From Brucellaceae bacterium (GTDB lineage: Bacteria; Pseudomonadota; Alphaproteobacteria; Rhizobiales; Rhizobiaceae), in NCBI GenBank assembly GCA_020637775.1, contig JACKJV010000002.1:248001-312000 (forward strand): a stretch of DNA of 64,000 bases. The letters are read 5' to 3'. The notes beneath the pieces are model-generated. The model saw only the letters and a program-made list of their open reading frames with translations, did no database searches and was not told where the DNA came from. How positions within the stretch are numbered: position 1 is the first letter of the stretch; each line of letters opens with the position of its first letter. A program made the translations under genes and the position numbers. Shown here piece by piece: positions 8,274 through 18,000 of the stretch.

Positions 8274-10199
8274 CTATTCGGAAATCTGCTCGATATCGGC
8301 CGCCGCCGCAGTCCAGGGCTTGTAGCTTGTGACGATTTTCCGAAGCAGGAGGATGGCGGCTTCGGGGTCTTCGCGCCGGCAGATCTGCTTGAGTTCCTGC
8401 AGCCAGTTGACGATCGTGCCGCGTTCAACGGTTCGCGTTCGCGCCACGATGAAACTGTCATGCTTCTGCACGATCTGGTCTTCGAGCCGGCTGAGAAGTT
8501 CCTCTTCCAGCTTCTCGCCGGGCCGGCGCCCGGTATATTCGATCTTGACGTCCACATCCGGGCGGAAACCGGCCAACTGGATGAGACGGCGCGCAAGATC
8601 GGAGATCTTGATCGGCTGGCCCATGTTGAGCATGAGAATGGCGCCGCGCGTTTCGGGCGGCAGTTTTGCACCGTTCATGCCGTGCGAGGCGGCTTGCAGG
8701 ATAAGGTGCACCGCTTCCGGGATGGTCATGAAATAGCGGGTCATTTCCGGATCCGTGACCGTGACCGGGCCGCCCTGGGCGATCTGTTTCTGGAACAGCG
8801 GGACCACCGATCCGGCTGAACCGAGCACATTGCCGAAACGCACGATGCGGAAGCAGGTCGGTGCGTCGTCGAGATCGAGCGCCTGGCAGTAGAGTTCGGC
8901 GGCGCGTTTGGACGCACCCATCACGCTGGAGGGGTTCACCGCCTTGTCGGTGGAGATAAGCACGAAGGCCTTTGCACCGGCCGCCACCGCGCTTTCGGCC
9001 ACATTGGCCGTGCCCAGGATATTGGTCTTCACCGCCTCCAGCGGGTTGGCCTCGACAATCGGCACATGCTTCAGCGCGGCTGCGTGGAAGACAACGTCCG
9101 GTGCGAAGAAATTCACCACCTCGTCGATGCGCGACCGGTCGCGGATGTCGGCGATCACCGGAGCGATGGCGGTTTCGGGGAAATGCGAGGCGAATTCCTG
9201 TGAAATGTCATAGAGGTTGCGTTCGCCGGAATCCAGGAAGACCAGTTTGGCCGGCTTGAAGGCTGCGATCTGCCGGCAGAGTTCGGAGCCGATCGAACCG
9301 CCGGCGCCTGTGACCAGCACCGTATTGTTTTTCAGGAAACCCGAAATATCCCGGTTCTCGACCTGTACTTGCTGTCTTCCGAGCAGGTCTTCGAGGCGCA
9401 CCGGTTTGGGGGAGAGCAGGTTCGAACTGCCCGCCTTGGGGAAGTCCATCATGTCGGGCAGGCGCGATATGCCGATGCCGGCATCGTTGCAGGCCTCCAG
9501 AAGATCGGCCATTTCCGTTCCCGAGATCGTCGAATCGGTGACGATCAGGCCGTTGATGACAATCCCGCGGGCATGGTTTTCGGCAACGATGGAGGCGATG
9601 TGTTCGGGCGTGCCCAGCACGTTGAGCGAATGCATGCCGTTGCGCACGAACGACATGCGCGGATCGATGATGCCGGCGATCCTGAAGCCCGGCGGGTTGA
9701 GCCGGCGGATGGCGCGAAGATAGCTCTCCGTCGTGTCGGAAAAGGGATAAAGCAGATAGTGCTCGGCAATCTCGCCTGCATCGCGCAGGAAAGAGAAGAA
9801 GCGCGTTTCCTTGATGAACCTGTAGAGCATTCGCCCGGCGCCCAGGCCGAAGACCGTGAAAACCCAGGTCAGCATGACGGCGACACGCGAAATGTTCTCG
9901 CCGCGGGACAGCATGAAATTGGCGATGGTGAAGATCGCCACGGCAATCGTCGTCGCCTTGACGATGGCCACCATGTCCGGGATCGAGGCATAGCGCCACA
10001 GCCCGCGATTGACCTTCATCACATAGAGCGAACCGACGCCCAGTGCGACGAAGCCGGCCGTCTTCTCTCCAAAACCCGGCACATGGGAAAGGGGTTCAAG
10101 CCCGAAGGCGACAAGATGCGCGCAAACGAAGGCGGCGGCCAGCACGACGGCATCATGCAGGACAACGGCAGTGCGCAACATGCGGGCATCGGCTTTCAT
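8274..10199 (-). CDS. large membrane UDP-sugar 4,6-dehydratase (WbpM/CapD/FlaA1 family)
   Basis: A polysaccharide biosynthesis enzyme that converts UDP-GlcNAc to its 4-keto-6-deoxy form. The 641 residues comprise four N-terminal membrane segments (within residues 10-125), a central Rossmann-like region (about 150-250), and a C-terminal SDR domain. The C-terminal domain has TGAGGSIG at 297-304, STDKA at 416-420 and the active-site motif Met427-x3-Lys431 in place of the usual Tyr-x3-Lys. The Met replacement is the known signature of WbpM-type long dehydratases. The start is fixed by AAGGAG just before ATG 10199. Three copies of an 8-bp element lie upstream (10235-10290). Together with the two preceding genes it can supply and load a QuiNAc/FucNAc-type initiating sugar. 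Confidence 0.92.
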   Translation of the reverse strand: MKADARMLRTAVVLHDAVVLAAAFVCAHLVAFGLEPLSHVPGFGEKTAGFVALGVGSLYVMKVNRGLWRYASIPDMVAIVKATTIAVAIFTIANFMLSRGENISRVAVMLTWVFTVFGLGAGRMLYRFIKETRFFSFLRDAGEIAEHYLLYPFSDTTESYLRAIRRLNPPGFRIAGIIDPRMSFVRNGMHSLNVLGTPEHIASIVAENHARGIVINGLIVTDSTISGTEMADLLEACNDAGIGISRLPDMMDFPKAGSSNLLSPKPVRLEDLLGRQQVQVENRDISGFLKNNTVLVTGAGGSIGSELCRQIAAFKPAKLVFLDSGERNLYDISQEFASHFPETAIAPVIADIRDRSRIDEVVNFFAPDVVFHAAALKHVPIVEANPLEAVKTNILGTANVAESAVAAGAKAFVLISTDKAVNPSSVMGASKRAAELYCQALDLDDAPTCFRIVRFGNVLGSAGSVVPLFQKQIAQGGPVTVTDPEMTRYFMTIPEAVHLILQAASHGMNGAKLPPETRGAILMLNMGQPIKISDLARRLIQLAGFRPDVDVKIEYTGRRPGEKLEEELLSRLEDQIVQKHDSFIVARTRTVERGTIVNWLQELKQICRREDPEAAILLLRKIVTSYKPWTAAAADIEQISE

Positions 10200-10504
10200 C
10201 GGAACTCCTTGCAGTGCAGCCGCCGGATGGCAGGAACCATGCACGGTTGCATCTCCAATAGCATGGTTGCTTTGATCCGGGAAACCATGCAGTGGCCGCC
10301 TTGGCCAGGCTGCTTGAAAAGGTTACGTCGCATTGCACAAGAATGTGGAAATTGCGCGGCGATCCGGCTAGTCTCAAAAAGGCGCCGCCTTTGTCTCCTA
10401 CGGCGTGAAATTGTCAATGCCTAGTTCTTGTCGGTTTCGGTGGGCCGCCACTTGTTGTACCGGGTACCGAGAAATGAATCCCCATTCGATTCCGCGATAC
10501 CGGT
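10200..10504. other. divergent intergenic region with repeated 8-bp element
   Basis: A 305-bp gap between the minus-strand dehydratase gene and the plus-strand glycosyltransferase gene. No gene-like frame is supported here. Its left third carries three copies of AACCATGC in alternating orientation (described separately). The right part is less GC-rich (around 10370-10470) and probably holds the promoter for the glycosyltransferase gene, although no convincing -35/-10 pair was seen. Confidence 0.6.
10235..10290. promoter_or_regulatory. candidate operator: three AACCATGC elements in alternating orientation
   Basis: AACCATGC occurs at 10235-10242, its exact reverse complement GCATGGTT at 10261-10268, and AACCATGC again at 10283-10290. 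The start-to-start distances are 26 and 22 bp, about two helical turns. The array begins 36 bp upstream of the WbpM-like gene start. Alternating 8-mers at this spacing suggest binding of a dimeric regulator, or overlapping alternative hairpins in the leader. No known regulator is assigned. Confidence 0.45.
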
Positions 10505-11461
10505 ATGACCAAACAAAGCAGTATTTGCGGAAATTCGGATAGTTCTTCGCGCGTGGCGGTACTCATGGCGACGCATGACGGCGAAGCCTATCTGACCGAG
10601 CAATTGGCATCACTCCGGTCGCAAACGTGGTTGAATATTGATCTCCTTCTGTCCGACGACGGCTCGACGGATGGCACGCTTGAGGCCTTGCGGGAGTTTG
10701 CTTCCGCCTGGCCAAAGGGTGATGTCACCATTGTCCCGGGACCGTGCAACGGATTTGCCGAGAATTTCCGTTCGTTGATCCTGCGCCACGAAGCGGCGAG
10801 CGCCGACTATGTCGCTTTTTGCGATCAGGACGACATCTGGAAGGACGACAAGCTGGAGAATGCCATTGCCTGGCTCTCGTCGCGGCCTGACGGCAAGCCG
10901 GCGCTCTATTGCGGGCGGACGCTCAACTTCGCCGGCCAGAGGCGGTGGATGTCACCGTTGTTCCCTTATCAGCCCTGCTTTGCCAATGCGCTGGTCCAGT
11001 CGATCGCCGGCGGCAACACGATGGTCATGAACCGTTCGGCCTTCGACCTGGTCCAGACCGCCGCGCGACGGGCGCGCTTCGTCAGTCATGACTGGTTGGC
11101 TTACCTGATCGTTACCGGCGCCGGCGGCGAGGTGTTCTACAATCCCGAACCGGATGTCCTTTACCGTCAGCACGACACCAATCTGGTCGGAGCCAACAAC
11201 ACGTGGACATCGCTCATTCCGCGGCTTCTCTTCATTCTCGACGGACGGTTCCGGGAATGGACGGACATGAACGTGCAGACTTTGCGGGCAAATATTGACC
11301 TGTTGACGCCACACGCCCGCCAGGTTCTGGATCGCTTCTGTGCCGCCCGCCAGGCGCCGTTGCACAGGCGGATTGTCGGTGTGCGTCAATCGGGGGTTTT
11401 CCGGCAGACGCGGAAAGGTCAGGCGGCACTGATCATTGCCGCGCTGCTGAAACTTCTTTAA
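10505..11461 (+). CDS. family 2 glycosyltransferase (rhamnosyltransferase-like)
   Basis: A 318-residue cytoplasmic GT-A fold glycosyltransferase. Visible motifs are VAVLMATHDGEAYL at the N-terminus, DDGSTDGT at residues 51-58 and the metal-binding FCDQDDIW at 106-112. The pattern is that of enzymes that add rhamnose or other sugars to O-antigen chains. It lies directly upstream of the dTDP-rhamnose genes, which makes rhamnose a plausible donor (inference). No clear Shine-Dalgarno precedes ATG 10505. The C-terminus ends in a basic, hydrophobic tail (KGQAALIIAALLKLL), perhaps a membrane-associating helix. Confidence 0.85.
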   Translation: MTKQSSICGNSDSSSRVAVLMATHDGEAYLTEQLASLRSQTWLNIDLLLSDDGSTDGTLEALREFASAWPKGDVTIVPGPCNGFAENFRSLILRHEAASADYVAFCDQDDIWKDDKLENAIAWLSSRPDGKPALYCGRTLNFAGQRRWMSPLFPYQPCFANALVQSIAGGNTMVMNRSAFDLVQTAARRARFVSHDWLAYLIVTGAGGEVFYNPEPDVLYRQHDTNLVGANNTWTSLIPRLLFILDGRFREWTDMNVQTLRANIDLLTPHARQVLDRFCAARQAPLHRRIVGVRQSGVFRQTRKGQAALIIAALLKLL

Positions 11462-11484
11462 GGGGAGACAGGCTGGATTTTCCA

Positions 11485-11514
11485 CTGAAAATTGCAGAAA
11501 GTCTAATGTATAAA
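11485..11514 (+). promoter_or_regulatory. possible promoter of the rml operon
   Basis: An AT-rich stretch in otherwise GC-rich DNA. CTGAAA at 11485-11490 and TATAAA at 11509-11514 are separated by 18 bp, resembling a sigma-70 promoter. It would place transcription start near 11520, about 17 bases before the rmlA start codon. Confidence 0.35.
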
Positions 11515-11536
11515 TTTAGAAAAGACAGGTGAAAGT

Positions 11537-12412
11537 GTGAAGGGTATCATTCTTGCGGGCGGCAGCGGAACACGCCTCTTCCCGATGACCATTGCGTCTT
11601 CCAAGCAGATTCTCCCGGTCTATGACAAGCCGATGATCTTTTATCCGCTGAGCGTCCTCATGCTGGCGGGCATCCGGGAAATTCTCATCATTTCCACGCC
11701 GCGCGACCTTCCCGTCTTCAGGTCGCTTCTGGGTGACGGGTCCTCTCTGGGCGTGTCCTTTTCCTATGCTGAGCAGCCGAAGCCGGAGGGTCTTGCGCAG
11801 GCGTTCATCATCGGGCGGGACTTCGTTGGCAATGACAGTGTGACGCTGGTGCTCGGCGACAACATCTTTTACGGCGCGGGCATGTCACGTCTGTGCAGCG
11901 AGGCTGCGGCCAAGCAGAATGGCGCGACGGTCTTCGCCTATTATGTCAACGATCCCGAACGCTATGGCGTTGTCGACTTCGATCCGGCCACGTGTCTTGC
12001 CCGTGGAATCGAGGAGAAGCCTGTAGCGCCCAAATCGAACTGGGCTGTCACGGGCCTGTATTTCTACGACAACGATGTGCTGGACATTGCGGCCTCGATC
12101 AAGCCTTCAGCACGCGGTGAACTCGAAATCACCGACGTCAACCGCGCCTACCTGGAGCGCGGCGACCTGACCGTCGCGCGCATGGGGCGGGGCTATGCCT
12201 GGCTCGACACGGGCACGCCCGATTCCATGCATGAGGCCGCGGCCTTCGTGCGCACCATCGAGCATCGCCAGGGAATCAAGATCGCGTGTCCCGAGGAAAT
12301 CAGCCTTGAACAGGGTTGGGTGACCGGTGAACAGGTTCTCGCCCGCGCCGACTGGATGGGCAATGGCGACTATGCCAACTACCTTCGCCGCCGCGTTCGG
12401 GAATTGGCGTGA
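11537..12412 (+). CDS. rmlA: glucose-1-phosphate thymidylyltransferase RmlA
   Basis: The first step of dTDP-L-rhamnose synthesis joins glucose-1-phosphate to dTTP. The 291 residues are the normal family length. The nucleotide-binding signature [16 protein letters not shown] opens the protein, and VLGDNIFYG and [20 protein letters not shown] follow, all classical RmlA sequences. It starts with GTG at 11537, preceded by AGGTGA. The stop overlaps the rmlC start by one base (TGATG), so translation is probably coupled. It is the first gene of the four-gene operon rmlA-rmlC-rmlB-rmlD. Confidence 0.97.
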   Translation: MKGIILAGGSGTRLFPMTIASSKQILPVYDKPMIFYPLSVLMLAGIREILIISTPRDLPVFRSLLGDGSSLGVSFSYAEQPKPEGLAQAFIIGRDFVGNDSVTLVLGDNIFYGAGMSRLCSEAAAKQNGATVFAYYVNDPERYGVVDFDPATCLARGIEEKPVAPKSNWAVTGLYFYDNDVLDIAASIKPSARGELEITDVNRAYLERGDLTVARMGRGYAWLDTGTPDSMHEAAAFVRTIEHRQGIKIACPEEISLEQGWVTGEQVLARADWMGNGDYANYLRRRVRELA

Positions 12413-12972
12413 TGCCGGAATTCCGCGAAACCGCCTTGCCCGGTGTCATCGAGATCGTTGCCGACCGTTTCGGTGACGAACGCGGCTTCTTTTCCGAGAC
12501 ATGGAACGAGCGTCTTTGGCGGGCCAATGGTGTGGATGTGTCCTTCGTCCAGGACAACCATTCCCTGTCGGGGCCCGTCGGTGTCTTGCGCGGCCTGCAT
12601 TTCCAGGCGCCGCCTTGGGCCCAGGCCAAGTTGGTCCGCGTGACGCATGGGGCGGTTTTTGACGTCGCGGTCGATATTCGCAAGGGCTCGCCGACCTATG
12701 GAAAGTGGGTCGGGGTCGAACTGTCGGCGGCCGGATGGAACCAGCTTTTCATCCCCGAGGGTTTCGCTCACGGCTTCGTCACGCTGGAGCCGGACACGCA
12801 GTTCCTCTACAAGGTCTCCAGCTTCTATTCCAGGGAGCATGACCGTTCCATCCGCTTCGATGATCCCGAAATAGGCATCGAATGGCCGGTCGATCCGCAG
12901 CGGGTCATCCTTTCCGCCAAGGATCGCGGTGCGCCGCTTCTAGCGGATTGCGATACCGGTTTTTCCATCTGA
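12412..12972 (+). CDS. rmlC: dTDP-4-dehydrorhamnose 3,5-epimerase RmlC
   Basis: The third enzyme of the dTDP-L-rhamnose pathway, a cupin that epimerises C3 and C5 of the 4-keto sugar. 186 residues, as usual. The motifs RGFFSETWNE, QDNHSLS, VLRGLHFQAPPWAQAKLVRV (catalytic His in RGLHFQ), VFDVAVDIR and PEGFAHGFVTLE are all present. Start ATG 12412 shares its A with the rmlA stop. Fifteen bases separate it from rmlB. Confidence 0.97.
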   Translation: MPEFRETALPGVIEIVADRFGDERGFFSETWNERLWRANGVDVSFVQDNHSLSGPVGVLRGLHFQAPPWAQAKLVRVTHGAVFDVAVDIRKGSPTYGKWVGVELSAAGWNQLFIPEGFAHGFVTLEPDTQFLYKVSSFYSREHDRSIRFDDPEIGIEWPVDPQRVILSAKDRGAPLLADCDTGFSI

Positions 12973-12987
12973 ACGCCGAGGACTGGC

Positions 12988-14049
12988 ATGAATTATCTCA
13001 TCACCGGCGGTGCCGGCTTCATCGGATCGGCGGTGGCGCGCCGGCTGACCGGCAATCCGGCCAATCGCGTCGTCGTGATCGACAAGCTGACCTATGCGGG
13101 AAATCTCGCATCTCTCAAGCCGGTGAAAAACGCGGCGAACTTCCGCTTCGTCCAGGCTGATATCTGCGACGAGGAAACGGTGCGCGCGCTTCTGGCCGAA
13201 GAGCGGATCGACATTCTCATGCACCTGGCCGCCGAAAGCCATGTCGACCGTTCCATTGACGGGCCGGAGGTTTTCATCGAGACGAACATTGTCGGCACGT
13301 TCCGGCTCTTGAAGGCCGCGCGCGCGCATTTCGAGAGCCTGGCGGGGGAGGCGCGGGAGCGTTTTCGATTTCATCACATCTCCACCGACGAGGTGTTTGG
13401 CGATCTGCCCTTCGACGAGGGCATCTTCACCGAAGACACGCCCTACCGTCCCTCGTCGCCCTATTCGGCATCCAAGGCGGCATCGGATCATCTGGTCCAA
13501 TCCTGGCACCATACCTATGGGCTGCCGGTCGTGATGACGAACTGCTCCAACAATTACGGGCCGTATCATTTTCCTGAAAAGCTGGTGCCCAAGGTGGTTC
13601 TCAGCGCTTTGGAAGAGCGCGCGCTGCCTGTCTATGGCAAGGGCGAGAACGTGCGTGACTGGCTTTATGTCGATGATCATGCCGCCGCTCTGGAATGTGT
13701 CGCGATCACCGGGAAGGTGGGCCGCAGCTACAATATCGGCGGCCGCGCCGAGCGCAGGAACATCGAGGTCGTGCATGTGATTTGCGACATTCTCGACCGC
13801 AAGCGGCCGCGTGCTTCCGGCGCCAGTTACCGCGACCTGATCGCCTTCGTGACCGACCGCCCGGGCCATGACCGGCGCTATGCCATCGACCCGTCCCGGA
13901 TTGAGAGCGAACTGGGCTGGTCGGCGGCCGAGACATTCGAAAGCGGCATGGAACGCACCGTCGATTGGTATCTGGACAATGAATGGTGGTGGCGGCCCTT
14001 GCACAACACGATCGGTGAACGGCTGGGAACGGGAAAGGCGGCGAAATGA
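12988..14049 (+). CDS. rmlB: dTDP-glucose 4,6-dehydratase RmlB
   Basis: The second enzyme of dTDP-L-rhamnose synthesis, an extended SDR that makes dTDP-4-keto-6-deoxyglucose. 353 residues. NAD-binding TGGAGFIG lies at residues 6-13, the Thr-Asp-Glu catalytic triplet at 133-135 (HISTDEVFG), and Tyr159-x3-Lys163 in [11 protein letters not shown]. The asparagine-rich [15 protein letters not shown] motif follows. GAGG precedes the start. The stop overlaps rmlD by four bases (ATGA). Confidence 0.97.
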   Translation: MNYLITGGAGFIGSAVARRLTGNPANRVVVIDKLTYAGNLASLKPVKNAANFRFVQADICDEETVRALLAEERIDILMHLAAESHVDRSIDGPEVFIETNIVGTFRLLKAARAHFESLAGEARERFRFHHISTDEVFGDLPFDEGIFTEDTPYRPSSPYSASKAASDHLVQSWHHTYGLPVVMTNCSNNYGPYHFPEKLVPKVVLSALEERALPVYGKGENVRDWLYVDDHAAALECVAITGKVGRSYNIGGRAERRNIEVVHVICDILDRKRPRASGASYRDLIAFVTDRPGHDRRYAIDPSRIESELGWSAAETFESGMERTVDWYLDNEWWWRPLHNTIGERLGTGKAAK

Positions 14050-14957
14050 GGGTTCTGGTGACCGGCAGGCACGGGCAGGTCGCACATGCCCTGGCTGAGC
14101 GCATGGCCTGTTCGGACGGGCTGTCGGCCGTTTTTGCCGCACGGCCCGAACTCGATCTGGCCGATCCGGATTCGATCCGGCGGACCATCGCCGCGCATCA
14201 GCCCGATGTCGTCATTTCCGCGGCCGCATACACGGCCGTCGATCTTGCCGAGGATGAGCCTGAGGCCGCCCACGCGCTCAATGCCGTTGCGCCGGGCGTG
14301 ATCGCGCAGGCCTGCCGCGCCGCCGGCGCCCGGCTCCTCCATCTGTCGACCGATTATGTGTTTTCCGGTGAGGCCTCTGCGCCTTATCGCGAGGACGATG
14401 CAACCGCGCCGCTGGGCGTTTATGGCAGGACCAAGCTGCTTGGCGAGGAGGCCGTGCGCCAGGCCTTGCCCGATGCGCACATGATTGCCCGGACAGCCTG
14501 GGTCTACAGCCCGTTCGGCAAGAATTTCGTCAAGACCATGCTCCGGCTGGCCGAAACGCGCGATGAACTGGCCATCGTGGCGGACCAGTATGGCAACCCG
14601 ACTTCGGCCTTCGATATCGCGGACGGGCTGCTTGCGGTTCTGGATACCTGGCGTGACGGCTCGAGGACAGGGCTTGGCGAGACATATCATCTTGCCGGAA
14701 GTGGCGAGGCGAGCTGGTATGACCTGGCGTCCCATGTCCTGAACGAAAGCGCGGCACTGGGCGGTCCCACGGCACGGGTCAGGCCGATCCCGGCATCGGA
14801 CTATCCGACGAGGGCCAGGCGGCCGGCCAACTCGCGCCTCGATACGGGCCACTTCACAGCCGCATTCGGATATGCCGCGCCAGATTGGCGGCCGTCCAGC
14901 GCGGCGGTCGTGGCACGTCTGCTGAGCGGGCAAGCCGCTGCAGAACCCTTGACCTGA
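14046..14957 (+). CDS. rmlD: dTDP-4-dehydrorhamnose reductase RmlD
   Basis: The last step of the pathway, NAD(P)H-dependent reduction to dTDP-L-rhamnose. 303 residues. The N-terminal motif is [13 protein letters not shown], with TGRHGQ in place of the more common TGxxGQ. Then LSTDYVFSG at 100-108, the catalytic Tyr126-x3-Lys130 in [23 protein letters not shown], and RPANSRLD near the end. The start overlaps the rmlB stop. A hairpin lies after the gene at 14966. Confidence 0.95.
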   Translation: MRVLVTGRHGQVAHALAERMACSDGLSAVFAARPELDLADPDSIRRTIAAHQPDVVISAAAYTAVDLAEDEPEAAHALNAVAPGVIAQACRAAGARLLHLSTDYVFSGEASAPYREDDATAPLGVYGRTKLLGEEAVRQALPDAHMIARTAWVYSPFGKNFVKTMLRLAETRDELAIVADQYGNPTSAFDIADGLLAVLDTWRDGSRTGLGETYHLAGSGEASWYDLASHVLNESAALGGPTARVRPIPASDYPTRARRPANSRLDTGHFTAAFGYAAPDWRPSSAAVVARLLSGQAAAEPLT

Positions 14958-14965
14958 ATGCCGAA

Positions 14966-14988
14966 CGGGCGGCCCTGGGAGCCGCCCG
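14966..14988. terminator. hairpin between convergent rmlD and the serralysin gene
   Basis: A perfect 8-bp stem (14966-14973 with 14981-14988) closes a seven-base loop, nine bases after the rmlD stop. No T run follows on either strand, so termination efficiency is uncertain. Confidence 0.4.
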
Positions 14989-15035
14989 CCTGCGTGGTCT
15001 CGTTCATGTTTGCCCGCGCAGAAGGGCAGGGCGGA

Positions 15036-18000
15036 TCAGAACACGAAGTCGCTTGCGTCGAGGTCGGCGAGAGCGACATGGGCGAGCGTGATCGTGTCGC
15101 CGCCGCCCGCATCGATCAGCACATCGGTCCCGCTCTGGCTCATCATGCCTTGCAGGTCGGCGAAATCGGTGATCGCGGACACGCCCGACAGGTCGATCCT
15201 TTCGCCGGCGCTCGAAGCGTCGAAGTCGGTGATCCGGTCCTGGCCGAAACCTTCGGCGAAGACGAACAGGTCGTCGCCCGCCCCGCCGGACAGCACGTCA
15301 TTGCCCGCCCCGCCGATCAGCGTGTCATTGCCGCCGCCGTCGATAATGGTGTCGTCGCCATCGCCGCCGTCGATCACATTGGCCCGCCAGTCGCCGGTCA
15401 GCGTGTCACCATGGGCCGAACCGGTGAGGTTCTCGAAGCCGGTGGCCGTGTCGCCTTCTGCATCGCCGCCGGAGGCGAAGATCTTGCTGTAGCCGTAGAG
15501 GCGAACATCCACCGCTGCGGATGATCCGGCATAGCTGAGCGTGTCCGTGCCGCCGCCGCCATCGAGCGTATCGGCCCCCGCGCCGCCTTGGATCACGTCG
15601 TCACCGTAACTGCCGTCGATGGTGTTTGCGCCATCGTCGCCGGTCAGTGTGTCCGAAAGCGCCGAGCCGGTGACATTCTCGAAACCGGTGGCGGTATCGG
15701 CCTGTGCATCGCCGCCGGAAACGGTGGCCGCAGCCGCACCGTTCAGCCGCACGGAAACGCCCGCCGACGAGCCGGAATAGCTGAGCGTGTCCATGCCGTC
15801 GCCGCCATCGAGTACATCCGCCCCCGCGCCGCCCTCGATCGTGTCATTGCCCGCCCCGCCGGAAAGCGTGTCATTGCCGCCGCCATCGAGAATGGTGTCG
15901 TCGCCCGCGCCGCCGTCGATCACATTGGCCCGCCAGTCGCCGGTGAGCGTGTCACCATGGGCCGAGCCGGTCAGGTTCTCGAACCAGGTCGCCGTGTCGC
16001 CCTCGGCATCGCCGCCGGAGGCGAAGACCTTGCTGTAGCCGTACAGGCGCACATCCACCGCTGCGGATGATCCGGCATAGCTGAGCGTGTCAGCGCCATT
16101 CCCGCCGATCAGCGTGTCGGCCCCCGCGCCGCCCTCGATCATGTCGTCGCCGTCGCTGCCGTCGATGACGTTTGCGCCATCGTCGCCCGTCAGCCTGTCG
16201 GCGAACCGGGAGCCGGCGATGTTCTCGAAGCCGGAAACGGTGTCGCCCTGCGCATCTCCGCCGGAAGCAGCACCGTTCAACACCACGTCGACACCGGCCC
16301 GCGACCGCGAGTAGCTGAGCGTGTCCGTGCCGTCGCCGCCGTCGAGGGTATCCGCGCCGCGCCCGCCCTCGATCGTGTCATTGCCCGCCCCGCCGGAAAG
16401 CGTGTCATTGCCGCCACCGTCGAGAATGGTGTCGTCGCCCGCGCCGCCGTCGATCACATTGGCCCTCCAGTCGCCGGTGAGCGTGTCCGAAAGGGCCGAG
16501 CCGGTGACATTCTCGAAGCCGGTGGCCGTGTCGCCCGCCGCATCGCCTCCCGAAACGATCGCCTCGCCCGCGCCGTACAGGCGCACATCCACCGCTGCGC
16601 CCGAGCCGGCATAGCTGAGCGTGTCCGCGCCGCCTCCGCCCGTGAGCGTGTCGGCGCCCGCGCCGCCTTCGATGACGTTGTCGCCATCGTCGCCGGTCAG
16701 GGAATCGGAAAGGGCCGAGCCGGTGAGGTTTTCAAAGCCCGACGATGTATCGCCCTGCGCGTCGCCGCCCGTGGCTGCCGTTTGTGAGTTCAGCGTCACG
16801 GTTACACCGGAAGCTGATCCGGCATAGCTGAGCGTGTCGATGCCGGCGCCGCCGGTGAGTGTGTCGGCGCCCGCGCCACCCTCGATCAGGTCATTCCCGT
16901 CGCCGCCATCGACGCTGTTGGCACCGGCATCGCCGAACAGCGCGTCGTTGAAAGAGGAACCGATGACATTCTCGAAACCCGTCGCCGTGTCGCCTTGCGC
17001 ATCGCCCCTTAAGACAATGGCGGCGGCCGCGCCGTTCAGTGCGACGTAAACCTGGCCGCTGGAGGAGGCATAGCTCAGCGTGTCGATACCGTCGCCGCCA
17101 TCGAGCACGTCCGCGCCTGCGCCCCCGTCGATCGTGTCGTCGCCCGCGCCGCCCGAAAGCGTGTTCGCCGCCGCATTGCCCTGGATCATGTCCGCGCCGG
17201 TGCCGCCAATCGCGTTCTCGATCACCGTGCCGCGGGAGATCGCCATGTTGTACGTGCCACCAAGGACACTGGACAGGGAACCGTCCCGCAGATCGATCGT
17301 CTGTGCCCGGTATTCGCCCGACATGTCGATGGTGTCGATGCCGCCGTCGTCATGCACCATGAAACTCGTGCGGTCGAAACTGGCCGCGAGGTCGAGCGCC
17401 GTGTCGCCGGTATTGGCGTTGAAGCCGTAGGTGGTATCGCCGGTGCGCGTATCCGTGCTGCGCCCGTAGAACGCTTCCGCCGCTATGGCGTCAGCGAGCA
17501 TGGGCGTCAGCATGTCGTAAAATGTGCCTCCGACATAGGAATTTTCGTAGGGGCTGAAATACGACATGATCGTATAGACATGCGAGTCGTTCAGATAGAA
17601 ATTGTCGGTGCCGTAACTCGCGCTGCCATTGTAGTTGCCGGAGTGATAAAGCCCGAGCGCATGGCCGATTTCATGAATATAGGTCTGGTAGGAATAGGTG
17701 TTGAAGCCGGTGCCATAGGTGTTGATCCAGTCCTCGGTCACCATGATGTCGGCATGTGAGAGATACCAGGCGCCGTTCACGGATGTGTATTGGCTGCGCG
17801 TATAGGCCGCCAGGCCGGTTTCCGAATCGTCGAACGTGATCTCGCCGCCGGTGTCGACTTCCACAAAGGCCAGGCCCGTCAGGTCTGACCATTGCTGCAG
17901 CGCCGCGCGGGCCAGCGCCTGACCATCGGTTGTCAGCGCCGTGATGTCCACCGAAATCCGGCCGTCCGTCCCGGCGTCGAAGGGCGATGGATAGCCGTCA

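Noticed and set aside
15250..17180. Regularly spaced repeats considered as CRISPR or satellite DNA
   Set aside because: The repeats are in frame, vary as codons do and encode GGxGxD calcium-binding motifs; there are no unique spacers.
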